DNA of 64,000 nucleotides from PALSA-610 sp038239145 (GTDB lineage Bacteria > Actinomycetota > Acidimicrobiia > IMCC26256 > PALSA-610). The notes under the pieces were generated by a model, which saw nothing but the letters and a program-made list of their open reading frames with translations, was not told where the DNA came from and searched no databases. A program made the position numbers and the translations under genes. Positions 33,448 to 42,367 of the stretch are shown one piece after another. Each line of letters begins with the position of its first letter. The first letter of the stretch is position 1. Location of the stretch: assembly GCA_038239145.1 (NCBI GenBank), contig JBBSFB010000010.1:1-64000 (forward strand). The letters are read 5' to 3'.

Positions 33448-34548
33448 ATGCGATGGTACCGTCCCACTCCAGTGATCCGGCTGGAGTCTGTGCGCAAGCA
33501 ATACGCGAGCGGGCTCGTCGCGGTCGACGACCTCACCCTCGAGGTGCCCGACGGCGAGGTGTGCATCCTCGTCGGCCCGTCGGGATGCGGCAAGACGACC
33601 ATCCTCCGGATGATCAACCGTCTCATCGAACCCTCGGGCGGACGCATCCTCGTCGACGACGAAGACATCATGCAGGTCGACGTCGTCGAGCTCCGCCGCC
33701 GAATCGGGTACGTGATCCAACAGGTGGGACTGTTTCCCCATCAGACCGTCGGTACGAATGTCGCCACCGTGCCCCGACTCCTCGGTTGGGACAAGTCGCG
33801 GATCGACGCGCGCGTCGACGAGTTGCTCAACGTCGTGGGCCTGCCGGCCGACGACTACCGCGGTCGGTATCCGAGCGAGCTTTCCGGCGGTCAACGTCAG
33901 CGCGTCGGCGTGGCCCGGGCATTGGCCGCAGATCCGCCGATCATGTTGATGGACGAACCCTTCGGCGCGATCGACCCCGTCACCCGCACCCAGCTGCAGG
34001 ACGAGTTCCTGCGCCTACAGCAAACCCTGCGCAAGACGATCGTGTTCGTCACGCACGACATCGACGAAGCAGTCAAGATGGGTGACCGCATCGCGATCTT
34101 GCAGGTCGGCGGGCACCTGGCGCAGTACGACCCGCCCGACCGGCTGCTCGCCGCACCCGCGAACGATTTCGTCGCCGATTTCGTCGGGCGCGATCGAGCC
34201 CTGAAGCGGCTGCGCATCACTCACATCGATGCCGACGCGCTCCACACCCCGCCGACCGCACCCGACCTCGCCGCCGCGAAGTCGGCGCTTGCCGACGCGC
34301 CGCTGGTGGTGGTCGTCGACGTCGCTTCGGCCGCGCCCGCCGAGGGTCGCATCGTCGTGTTGACGAGGGAGAGCGCCGAGCCCGTGACGGTTCCCGCAGT
34401 CGCGCTCGACCGTCCGCTGCAGGACGCGCTGGCGCTGATGCTCGAGCGACACTGCGCGTGGGTCGCGGTCACCGAGAACGGCCGTTACCGGGGACTCCTC
34501 GGCATCGACGACTTCTGGAACGGCGCCGAAGGCGGATTGGGAGATTGA
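33448..34548 (+). CDS. Osmoprotectant ABC transporter ATP-binding protein (OpuCA/ProV type)
   Basis: 366 aa. Walker A GPSGCGKTT, Q-loop QQVGLFPHQTV, signature LSGGQRQRVGVARALA, Walker B IMLMDEPFGAID and the H-loop FVTHDIDEAV are all intact. A C-terminal regulatory region of about 120 aa is partly CBS-like (LALMLERHCAWVAVTENGRYRGLLGIDDF), which in OpuCA senses ionic strength. ATG 33448 is used; GTG 33472 (VIRLESVRKQYASG) matches the family start better. Divergent from the two permeases and the binding protein. Confidence 0.92.
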   Translation: MRWYRPTPVIRLESVRKQYASGLVAVDDLTLEVPDGEVCILVGPSGCGKTTILRMINRLIEPSGGRILVDDEDIMQVDVVELRRRIGYVIQQVGLFPHQTVGTNVATVPRLLGWDKSRIDARVDELLNVVGLPADDYRGRYPSELSGGQRQRVGVARALAADPPIMLMDEPFGAIDPVTRTQLQDEFLRLQQTLRKTIVFVTHDIDEAVKMGDRIAILQVGGHLAQYDPPDRLLAAPANDFVADFVGRDRALKRLRITHIDADALHTPPTAPDLAAAKSALADAPLVVVVDVASAAPAEGRIVVLTRESAEPVTVPAVALDRPLQDALALMLERHCAWVAVTENGRYRGLLGIDDFWNGAEGGLGD

Positions 34549-34550
34549 CC

Positions 34551-34961
34551 ATGGACTACAAGCTCGAACTTATCGCGGTACCCGTCTCCGACATCGACGA
34601 GGCGAAGGCCTTCTACATGGAGCAGGCCGGATTCGACCTGCACGTCGACCACAGCTCCGGCGACGACTTCCGCGTCGTGCAGCTCAATCCGCACGGCTCC
34701 GCGTGCTCGATCGCACTGATGAAGAACCCCGACGCCGCGGGCTCACTGGGCGGTCTGCATCTCGTGGTCTCCGACATCGAGGCGGCGAGAGCCGACCTCG
34801 CCGGACGGGGTGCGGAACCGAGCGAACTGTTCCACTTCACCGAGACGGGACAGACCGACGGTCCCGATCCGGAACGACGCGACTACGGAACGTTCCTTTC
34901 GTTCGCCGACCTCGACGGCAACAGCTGGCTCGTGCAAGAGGTCGGCTTCACCTGCGGCTGA
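34551..34961 (+). CDS. VOC-family (glyoxalase-like) protein
   Basis: 136 aa. Two beta-alpha-beta-beta-beta modules. It starts KLELIAVPVSDIDEAKAFYMEQAGF and ends TFLSFADLDGNSWLVQEV, the standard VOC signature with a late Glu metal ligand. The role could be a lyase, dioxygenase-like or antibiotic-binding activity, and cannot be narrowed. Starts 2 nt after the ATPase stop, so it is probably cotranscribed. Confidence 0.82.
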   Translation: MDYKLELIAVPVSDIDEAKAFYMEQAGFDLHVDHSSGDDFRVVQLNPHGSACSIALMKNPDAAGSLGGLHLVVSDIEAARADLAGRGAEPSELFHFTETGQTDGPDPERRDYGTFLSFADLDGNSWLVQEVGFTCG

Positions 34962-35149
34962 CCCTTGGGCTTCACCCAGTACGACAAGTGGGTGACTCCG
35001 TGTGCCGTCCGGCCACAGCTGCGCCGGTGACGGACACCGCCGTGGCCGTGATCCCCTTCGACACGTGGAGCTCCCAAGTCGTCGTCGGGAATGAGACTGT
35101 GCACTTCACCGATCTCATTGTTTGATCTTCGCCGCATAGCGTTCGGACC

Positions 35150-35973
35150 ATGACCGCCGCGCTTAGGAACTCGCGGATCGTCGTGACCGGCGCGGCCGGC
35201 CGCGTGGGCTTTCCGATCGCGCGCGATCTGGCCGTACCCAAACTGGGCAACACGGTCTTCGGGTTGGCGTGTTCCACGCCGCGGCCGCGCTCGGGGCCGC
35301 TGCTGCGCGCGACTGGCGCTACGCGATCGAGGTCAACGCGCAAGCGGCCGGGCGACTCGTCGAGCGCTACGCGAAGTGTCAGGGTTTCGTCTACTGCTCC
35401 ACGGGATCGGCTACGGGTACCAGGGTGCCCGGCCGCTACGGGAAGACGATCCCCCGGGCACGCACATCGACAACTACAGCTTCTCCAAGATCGCGGGCGA
35501 GGCCATCGTCACGTTCGCTTCGCGTCGGTTCGGAACACCGGTCACGATCATCCGCACCTTCTCGACGTACGGGACCGATGGGGGGCGCGCCGGCCGACCG
35601 GCTCGAGTTAATCCTGCAGCGCAAGCCGGTCCCGCTGCACCGCGATACACCGAACCGTTACAACCCGATCTTCGAGGACGACAACGTGCACATGGGCGTG
35701 CGCGCGCTGCAGGTGGCGAGCAGCCCGCCCGTCGTCGTGAACTGGAGCGGCTCAGAGACAATCAGCGTCGAGGAGTACTCTACGTACCTTGGCGAGCTCG
35801 TCGGCCGGCCGGCGACATTCGTCGTCGACGAATCCGCGTACTGGCCGTTGTGGCCCGACACCACCTTGATGCACGAGATCCTCGGCCGCACGCGCGTGCC
35901 GTGGCGCGAGGGCTTCCGCCGCATGGTTGCGGCTCGGCACCCGGAGCTCGCGCTCGCGCCCGACGCCGGCTAG
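35150..35973 (+). pseudogene. NAD-dependent epimerase/dehydratase, multiply frameshifted
   Basis: Pieces of one SDR-extended epimerase lie in different frames. Frame one has RIVVTGAAGRVGFPIARDL (Rossmann motif). Another frame, from about 35265, has VFHAAAALGAAAARDWRYAIEVNAQ. A third, around 35420-35580, has YSFSKIAGEAIVTFASRRF (catalytic YxxxK). The second frame resumes at about 35590 with RLELILQRKPVPLHRDTPNRYN to the end. There are at least three frame changes, and some 60 residues are missing near 35265. TAGCGT 7 nt from the ATG shows that the old leaderless promoter survives. Confidence 0.85.
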
Positions 35974-36587
35974 GTAGACGGCCCCTCGGATCGGGCCTCG
36001 GCCGCGCGCTGTTGTAGCGAGGCGAGACCACCCCAGCAGAAGACGGCCAACACTTCGTCGGCCTGCTCCTGAGTGATGACGTCGCTCCGCGCCCGCCACG
36101 CAAGCGCGACCGCTTCCGCCGCGCCCTGCACTGCGGCCGCCGAGAGCCATTCGTCGCCGGCGTCGATCGAAGGCTCGACCGTGCGGATGGCCTCCGCGAT
36201 CACGGCTCGCATCCGGTCCCGGAGGCGGTCGTACGCGCGGTGCGAGCCCGGATCGGTCAGCTGGAAAGTACCCGGGTCACCCGAGAACTGGCGGAGCCAC
36301 AGCGCGAGACCCTGGCGCGTCGCTTCGAGCGGGCTCGCGGCGACGTCGGTCGTCCCGAGAAGCCGCCGGAGCTCGGTCACGTAGACCCGACCCTGCCGGT
36401 CGATCAGCGCTTCGAAAAGCGCGTCCTTCGACGCGAAGTGCTTGTAGAGCAGGCCCTTGGCGATGCCGGCGGCCCCGGCGACGTCGTCCATGCGGGTGGC
36501 GTCGAAGCCCTTGGCCCCGAAGACCTCGCCGGCCGCGTCGAGGATCGCCTCGCGGCGGTCGTCCCTACTCAAGCGTTCGTTGGCCAC
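35970..36587 (-). CDS. TetR-family transcriptional regulator
   Basis: 205 aa from GTG 36587, which has a GGAG Shine-Dalgarno 5 nt upstream; ATG 36623 is an alternative. The HTH is RREAILDAAGEVFGAKGFDATRMDDVAGAAGIAKGLLYKHFASKDALF, a textbook TetR N-terminus. The ligand domain is unassigned. It is divergent from an AurF-type diiron gene, with two near-identical palindromes between them that are probably its operators. Confidence 0.92.
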   Translation of the reverse strand: MANERLSRDDRREAILDAAGEVFGAKGFDATRMDDVAGAAGIAKGLLYKHFASKDALFEALIDRQGRVYVTELRRLLGTTDVAASPLEATRQGLALWLRQFSGDPGTFQLTDPGSHRAYDRLRDRMRAVIAEAIRTVEPSIDAGDEWLSAAAVQGAAEAVALAWRARSDVITQEQADEVLAVFCWGGLASLQQRAAEARSEGPST

Positions 36588-36625
36588 GGCAGCTCCGGCG
36601 CCGATGCGGGGGCACCTTGACATCT

Positions 36626-36673
36626 GGTGAACCGCCGGTCACCATGATCCTAGAAGGTGACCCACCGGTCACC
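36626..36673. promoter_or_regulatory. Twin TetR operators in the tetR/AurF divergent promoter
   Basis: Site 1 GGTGAACCGCCGGTCACC (36626-36643) and site 2 GGTGACCCACCGGTCACC (36656-36673) are the same 18-mer with three differences. In site 2 the 7-bp arms are perfect complements. The centres are 30 bp apart, three helical turns, so two dimers would bind one DNA face. A minus-strand TAGGAT (36652-36647) lies between them as the tetR -10, and TTGACA at 36617-36622 borders site 1. Confidence 0.75.
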
Positions 36674-36694
36674 ACCGCCCGAAGAGGGGCTCCC

Positions 36695-37654
36695 ATGACC
36701 CGGACCGAGCTTCCCCACTCCGAACCGCGCGAGACCGAGCTCCCGGACAGCTGGACGGCGCTCCTGACGCGCCTCAGCGAGCAGTCGGTCACGAAGCATT
36801 TCGATGCCTATGCCGACGTCGCGTGGGACGACCCCGCCTTCCGGATCGATCCGGACGACCCCGTGTGGGAGCTCGCCGCCGACAACCCCCTGTCGAGCAC
36901 GGCGTGGTACCGGTCGCTCCCGACGTCGACGAGGTCGCGCCTCGGACTCCACATGATCGCCGCCCAGATGAAGACCGGCCTGCAGTTCGAGAGCATCCTC
37001 AAGCGTGGCCTCCTCGAGTTCGCGGCCGGTCTTCCCAATCGCACCCCCGAGTTCCGATACGCGTACCACGAGGTCATCGAGGAGGCCCAGCACAGCCTCA
37101 TGTTCCAGGAGTTCGTGAACCGCACCGGGTTCGACGTCACCGGTATGCCCATGATCATCAAGATCGCGTCGCGCCGGGTCGTTCGCCTCGGTCGGGTCTT
37201 TCCGACGTTGTTCTTCATGTTCGTACTCGGCGGCGAGGACCCGATCGATCACGTGCAGCGAGAAGCGTTACGTGGGAGCGACGTGGTCCACCCGCTACTC
37301 GAGCGCATCATGCGCATTCACGTGACCGAAGAGGCACGGCACCTGTCGTTCGCGCGTCACTTTCTGAAGAACAACGTGCCCGGGCTGAGTCGGTGGCGGC
37401 GGCTGGCACTGGCGATCGAGACCCCGATCATCCTCGGGGTGATGTCGCAGCTCATGCTGCGCCCGGCCCCGGAGATCGTGAAGGCGTACGCCATACCGAA
37501 CCCGGTCCTGCGCGACGCGTACGGCAAGAACCCGGCGTACCGCGCTGCAGTCAAGGACTCCTTGCGCAAGGTTCGCCGGCTCGCAGACGATCTCGGGCTC
37601 GTCACCGTCGTGAGTCGCCCGATCTGGAAAGCGTTCGGAATCTGGGAACGCTGA
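36695..37654 (+). CDS. AurF-like diiron oxygenase/oxidase
   Basis: 319 aa. Four-helix diiron protein: ligands are likely E99, the HEVIEEAQHS segment (E129/E130, H133) and HVTEEARHLSF (E212/E213, H216), the pattern of the p-aminobenzoate N-oxygenase family. AurF itself oxidises an arylamine to a nitro group; relatives in actinobacteria act on unknown substrates. Control by the adjacent TetR through twin operators is likely. ATG 36695 was chosen because upstream codons run through the operator DNA. Confidence 0.82.
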   Translation: MTRTELPHSEPRETELPDSWTALLTRLSEQSVTKHFDAYADVAWDDPAFRIDPDDPVWELAADNPLSSTAWYRSLPTSTRSRLGLHMIAAQMKTGLQFESILKRGLLEFAAGLPNRTPEFRYAYHEVIEEAQHSLMFQEFVNRTGFDVTGMPMIIKIASRRVVRLGRVFPTLFFMFVLGGEDPIDHVQREALRGSDVVHPLLERIMRIHVTEEARHLSFARHFLKNNVPGLSRWRRLALAIETPIILGVMSQLMLRPAPEIVKAYAIPNPVLRDAYGKNPAYRAAVKDSLRKVRRLADDLGLVTVVSRPIWKAFGIWER

Positions 37655-37668
37655 ACACCGAGCGCGAA

Positions 37669-37688
37669 GCCGGCGCCGTGGCGCCGGC
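37669..37688 (+). terminator. GC-rich hairpin after the diiron gene
   Basis: GCCGGCGC (37669-37676) and GCGCCGGC (37681-37688) are perfect complements around a CGTG loop, 15 nt after the AurF-like stop. No T-tract follows, so intrinsic termination is uncertain. Confidence 0.4.
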
Positions 37689-37723
37689 CGAGCGGCTACC
37701 CCGCACGGTCGTAGCGTGAGGTC

Positions 37724-39715
37724 GTGGCCCACGACGAGCTCTCGTACTGCCGCATCTGCGCGGCCGCATGCGGCATCGTGGTGACCGTCGACGGCGACCG
37801 GGTCGTGAAGGTGCGCGGCGACGACAGGCACCCGTCGTCGCGCGGCTACGTGTGCTCGAAAGGTCGAGGACTCCCCGCCTGGCATCACTCGCCTCGTCGT
37901 CTCGATCGGCCGCGCGTCGACGGGCACGACGTGACGTGGGACGCGCTGTTGACAGATCTCGCGGCCCGGCTCGAGGCCATCATCACCGAGAGCACCCCCG
38001 ATGCCATTGCGCTCTATCTCGCCACCGGACTCGCGTACGACGCCGCCGGGCAGATCGCTGCGAGCCAGTGGCTGCCGTCGATCGGCAGTCGCTCGTTCCT
38101 CACCGCGGTCACGGTCGACAACGCGCCGGTGCTCGTCGCGGCCGAGCTGGTGTCCGGGCACGCGATGCTGAACCCGGTCTGGGACCCGACCGTCCCCGGG
38201 CTCGCGATCCTGGTCGGCACTAATCCTGTCGTCTCGCACGGTTACGGCACCGCGCTCCCGGACCCTATTCGCCATCTCCGCGAATATCGCGCCCGCGGCG
38301 GCCGGGTGTGGGTGCTCGATCCCCGTAAGAGCGAGACCGCGGCCCTCGCCGACGTGCACATCCCCGTGCGGCCGGGCGCCGACGTTGCCGTGCTGGCGGC
38401 GTTGGCCAACAGCTTGCTCCAACGCGGCGCGGACGAGCGCGAACTACGTGCGCACTGCGATGCGGACGAGGTTGCCGCGTTGCGAACCGCGCTGTCCGGT
38501 TTCACCATCGAGCGGGCCGCGGCCACGGCCGATGTCGATCCCGCGCTGATCGAGCAGCTCGTCACCGACGTACGCGCATACCGGGGCCGGATCGTGATGC
38601 AGTGCGGCACCGGCGTGACAATGTCGCGCGACGGAGTCATCGCCGAATGGCTGAGATGGGTGGTGCTGATTGCGTCGGGATCACTCGACTGCGACACTGG
38701 TATGTACTTCCACCGCGGCGTAATCAACCGGCTCCGGCGCCGGACCGCGCGGATCGCGCCCACTGCCGATTCGCCGAAGAGTCGACCCGAGCTTCGCCGC
38801 GTCGTCGGACAACTGCCGGCGGTCGCGCTGGCCGACGAGATCGAGGCCGGCAACATCCGGGCGCTGTTCGTCACCGGTGGAAATCCACTGACCGCAATCC
38901 CGCAACCGGAGCGACTCGAAGCCGCGTTGCGGAGCCTCGACGTGCTTGCGGTGGTCGACGTTGCCGACAACCGCATCACCGAGTTCGCAACCCACGTATT
39001 GCCCGCGACCGGCCAACTGGAACGGGCCGACATCACGTTGGCCGAGCTCACCTCGCTCCGCTCCGGGCTTCAGGCGACGGGACCCGTCGTCGAGCCGGTC
39101 GCCGATCGCCGCCCGGTGTGGTGGATGTTCGCGACATTGAGCCGGGCCATGGGCCGCAAGACTCCGGGTGACGTCGATCCCGACACGCTGACGGACGAGG
39201 ACGTGCTTCGCGGCGTGCTCGCGCGGTCGGCGCTCGCCGCCGACGACGTCTTCGCCGCCGGACCGCGCGGTATCGGTAACCCGGTCGAGTACGGCTGGGT
39301 GCACTCCGATCTGTTGACCGACGGGCATTGGTCGATCGCGCCGGCATCCCTCCTCCAGCGCCTGCGTACGTACACCGATCCGCTTCTCGCGGACTTCGTG
39401 CTGGCGCCGCGCCGGGAGATGGCGTGGAGCAATTCCGTCGCGTACGGCGGCATCGGGCCCGGACCGGTGGTGCGCATGCACGCCGACGAGGGCGATACCG
39501 GTCGGGTCACCATCACAACCCCGAACGGCAGCATCATCACCGACTTCGTCGCCGACCCCGGCGTGCGCGCCGGCGTGATCTCGATGACCCACGGTCACGG
39601 CGACGCGAATCCCGGCCACCTCACCAGTGGCAACGTCGGTGTCGACGAGCTCACGGCCATGCCCCTCGTCTCCGGCCTCGAAGTACTCGTCTCTCCGCAC
39701 GAGGCCGAGGCCTGA
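37724..39715 (+). CDS. Molybdopterin-dependent oxidoreductase (DMSO-reductase family)
   Basis: 663 aa. An N-terminal 4Fe-4S site has cysteines at 9, 12, 16 and 44 (CRICAAAC and YVCSKG). The molybdopterin-binding body follows (ILVGTNPVVSHGYGTALP, VWVLDPRKSETAALADVHIPVRPGAD, FVTGGNPLTAIPQ) and a C-terminal dinucleotide-binding domain (MAWSNSVAYGGIGPGP, MTHGHGDANPG). The substrate is unknown; the position that usually carries the Mo-ligating Cys or Ser is not obvious here (AVTVDNAPV). Leaderless GTG 37724 with TAGCGT at 37712-37717. No dedicated electron-transfer subunit is adjacent. Confidence 0.87.
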   Translation: MAHDELSYCRICAAACGIVVTVDGDRVVKVRGDDRHPSSRGYVCSKGRGLPAWHHSPRRLDRPRVDGHDVTWDALLTDLAARLEAIITESTPDAIALYLATGLAYDAAGQIAASQWLPSIGSRSFLTAVTVDNAPVLVAAELVSGHAMLNPVWDPTVPGLAILVGTNPVVSHGYGTALPDPIRHLREYRARGGRVWVLDPRKSETAALADVHIPVRPGADVAVLAALANSLLQRGADERELRAHCDADEVAALRTALSGFTIERAAATADVDPALIEQLVTDVRAYRGRIVMQCGTGVTMSRDGVIAEWLRWVVLIASGSLDCDTGMYFHRGVINRLRRRTARIAPTADSPKSRPELRRVVGQLPAVALADEIEAGNIRALFVTGGNPLTAIPQPERLEAALRSLDVLAVVDVADNRITEFATHVLPATGQLERADITLAELTSLRSGLQATGPVVEPVADRRPVWWMFATLSRAMGRKTPGDVDPDTLTDEDVLRGVLARSALAADDVFAAGPRGIGNPVEYGWVHSDLLTDGHWSIAPASLLQRLRTYTDPLLADFVLAPRREMAWSNSVAYGGIGPGPVVRMHADEGDTGRVTITTPNGSIITDFVADPGVRAGVISMTHGHGDANPGHLTSGNVGVDELTAMPLVSGLEVLVSPHEAEA

Positions 39716-39728
39716 CGCCCCGGTCGGT

Positions 39729-40724
39729 CTATTGCACGATATGGGTCGCGAGGAAGCGACGGATCTCGAGCGCGAGCTCGTGGTCTTCCGGTGCGCCGAA
39801 GAACCCGCCGTGGGGCATGGCCTCGAACACGTGGAGCTCCGCGTCGACACCCGCGGCTCGCATCTTCCGGTGCGTGCGAACTGCATTAGAGAGGAACAGG
39901 TCGCGCGTTCCCGCTTGGACAAGTGTCGGCGGGAAAGGCTGACCGAAGTCGCCGAAGAGCGGCGAGAGGTAGGGGTGGTTGAGGTCGTGATCGCCCGCGT
40001 ACAGCGCGATCGACTGCGACAAGCTCGACTGGAGCACGGTGTCGATACCGAGGTTCGTCATGAACGAATCCCCCGACTCGGTGAGGTCGGCTTCGGGCGT
40101 CAGCAGTACGAGCGCGGCCGGCATCGGGAGATCCTCGTCCCGGGCGCGCAAGATCAGCGCGGCTGCGAGGTTGCCGCCTGCCGATCCGCCGCCGACGACG
40201 ATCTGTTCGGGCGGCCGCGTCGCCACGAGCTTCCGATACACGGCGATGCAGTCGTCGAGCCCGGCGGGGTACGGATGATCGGGCGGCATGCGGTAGTCGA
40301 CCGACCAGGTGCGCATCTGCGCCACCGCTGCGCTGCGCGTCGCCATGACCCGGCACGCGTCGCCGCCACCCATGAAGAAGCCGCCGCCGTGGATGTCGAG
40401 GTAGATCGGCTGGTCGTCGGTATCGGGCACGCCTTCCGGGGTCACGACGAACACCGGAACACCGTCGACCGACGTCGAATCGACGGTCGCGCTCGAACCT
40501 TCCTGCGCTTCGAGCACCGCCACGAGCATCGTGTTCGCGGCCGCTGCAAGCGCACGCCAACCCGCGGTGTCACTCAGCTCGGGTTGAGGTTGCGCCGCGT
40601 CGCCCGCCAAGGCGAGGCCCAGGGCGAGGAACTGCTGCGCCTCGGCGCTGACCGAGGTCGGCACCGGGATGAACCGAGTCACCTCGTAACCGCCTTCGAC
40701 GACAGTGTCGCTCGGCTCTGTCAC
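39729..40724 (-). CDS. Alpha/beta hydrolase of the hormone-sensitive-lipase (HSL) esterase family
   Basis: 331 aa. The HGGG oxyanion motif is IYLDIHGGGFFMGGG, the nucleophile is in VGGGSAGGNLAAAL, the Asp is likely in AGTRDLFLSN and the His in MPHGGFFG. These place it in family IV carboxylesterases acting on short-chain or aryl esters. GTG 40724 is preceded by GAGGGAG at good spacing; longer frames upstream run into the divergent gene. Convergent with the molybdo-enzyme gene. Confidence 0.88.
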   Translation of the reverse strand: MTEPSDTVVEGGYEVTRFIPVPTSVSAEAQQFLALGLALAGDAAQPQPELSDTAGWRALAAAANTMLVAVLEAQEGSSATVDSTSVDGVPVFVVTPEGVPDTDDQPIYLDIHGGGFFMGGGDACRVMATRSAAVAQMRTWSVDYRMPPDHPYPAGLDDCIAVYRKLVATRPPEQIVVGGGSAGGNLAAALILRARDEDLPMPAALVLLTPEADLTESGDSFMTNLGIDTVLQSSLSQSIALYAGDHDLNHPYLSPLFGDFGQPFPPTLVQAGTRDLFLSNAVRTHRKMRAAGVDAELHVFEAMPHGGFFGAPEDHELALEIRRFLATHIVQ

Positions 40725-40911
40725 AGTGCGCTCCCTCTCGGCGTGGATCGCGCCGTGCGACATGCGACGGTCGTCGGGTCGAGTGACCATACGCGTTGGC
40801 CCGGATCCTGCTATACCTCCGGCGGAAATACCACACCGAGAGTCCCAGCACGGCACGACCCGGGCAACCATCACCCGGTTCCGTCGGTTCGTGCGACCGA
40901 GGAGCGCAAGC

Positions 40912-42336
40912 ATGGAGACCGTCCGGAGTCGTAACCGACGTGCATCGACACGACCGGTGCGAGCGATCGCCGTCGGCGCCATCGCCGCGCTCGTGCTCGC
41001 CGCGTGCGGTTCGAGCTCGAAGTCGTCGGGCGGGAGTCCGAGCAGCACCACCGCCGGGAGCCCCGACGGTTCCACGACCACGGTGGTGACCGACAAGTCG
41101 CTCGGGATCGGCGTGACCGCGACCACGATCAAAGTCGGAGTGGCACTCGTCGACTTCGGTCCGATCGAGCAGTTCACCGATGTGATCCGCCAGATGGCGG
41201 ACCAGAAGAAGATCTACGGGATCTACATCGACTACATCAACGCGCACGGCGGCATCAACGGCCGCAAGATCGTGCCCGTCTACAAGTTCTATTCGCCGCT
41301 CGGTTCGGCCGGTCCGCTCGCCGTGTGTACCTCGCTGACACAGGACGAAAAAGTCTTCGCGGTCGTCGGAACCTTCATCGACTTCTCCGGTGACGCCCAG
41401 CAATGCATCGCCAAGCAGGAGAAGCGCGTGTTGATGACGTTCAACCTGACGCAGGCGATGATCGACAAGGTGCCGCCCGGCCTCATGCTCACTCCTGGTC
41501 TGATACCGGAGCGTTCGGCGTCGATCCTGATCCAGCTGCTCACGAAGCAGAAGCTGCTCGACGGCAGGACCGTCGCGGTGCTCGGCGATGTCACCCAAAA
41601 CAACGTGGTGAAGAAGACGATCGTGCCCGGCCTGAAGAAGGCCGGCGTGAAGACGGGCATTTCTGCAGTCCTCAACGTCGGCACCACCGGCGACACGTCG
41701 GCCGCCGTGACCCAGCTCGACAGCTTCATGGAGCGGTGGAAGACCGAGCACGTCGACACGATCTTCCTGTCGGGAGACCTCGCCTCGACCAAGATCTTCG
41801 TACAACAGGTGAAGCGCACGTTCCCGAACATGGAGTTCATCGGCGACAACACCGACGTCCTCAACGGGGCCCAACAGCTGCAGCAGGCCGGGGTGAAGCC
41901 CAACCCGTACGAAGGTGTCATCACCGCGGGCGGCCCGACCGCGAAGGAGTACGACGAGAGCGCGAACTACAAGTACTGCGCCGACATCTACAAGAACGCA
42001 ACCGGCCAGGCCGCGCCCGACGCGGAGCACACCATCAAACTCCCGAACGGGAAGATCAACGACGTGTACGGCGCCTTCAACGACGCCTGCCAGCTCATGG
42101 CGATGTTCCACGACATCGGTCAGCGCGTCGGCCCGTACCTCAACAACACGAACTGGGAGAACACGGTCAACAACTTCGGGCCGATCACCAACCGGGGTTC
42201 CGGACCGTACGCGACGCTGACCAAGGGCAAGTACTCGGCCGACGACAACTGGCGGCTCCAGTCGTACGACTCCACGCTCGGCACGACGGGACTCTGGAAG
42301 CCGATCACGCCGCTCGCCGACATCACCGGCAACTAG
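40912..42336 (+). CDS. ABC transporter substrate-binding lipoprotein (Leu/Ile/Val-binding-protein fold)
   Basis: 474 aa. Lipobox LAAC near residue 34 (VGAIAALVLAACGSSS), then a Ser/Thr/Gly linker and a type I periplasmic binding fold (IKVGVALVDFGPIEQF, YINAHGGINGRKIVPVYKF, VFAVVGTFIDFSGD). No permease or ATPase is adjacent, so it is an orphan receptor or works with a distant transporter. GGAG lies 9 nt before ATG 40912. Followed within 31 nt by a DUF1214 gene. Confidence 0.85.
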   Translation: METVRSRNRRASTRPVRAIAVGAIAALVLAACGSSSKSSGGSPSSTTAGSPDGSTTTVVTDKSLGIGVTATTIKVGVALVDFGPIEQFTDVIRQMADQKKIYGIYIDYINAHGGINGRKIVPVYKFYSPLGSAGPLAVCTSLTQDEKVFAVVGTFIDFSGDAQQCIAKQEKRVLMTFNLTQAMIDKVPPGLMLTPGLIPERSASILIQLLTKQKLLDGRTVAVLGDVTQNNVVKKTIVPGLKKAGVKTGISAVLNVGTTGDTSAAVTQLDSFMERWKTEHVDTIFLSGDLASTKIFVQQVKRTFPNMEFIGDNTDVLNGAQQLQQAGVKPNPYEGVITAGGPTAKEYDESANYKYCADIYKNATGQAAPDAEHTIKLPNGKINDVYGAFNDACQLMAMFHDIGQRVGPYLNNTNWENTVNNFGPITNRGSGPYATLTKGKYSADDNWRLQSYDSTLGTTGLWKPITPLADITGN

Positions 42337-42367
42337 CCGGCGGCGACACGACCGACGGGGGAAGTTC

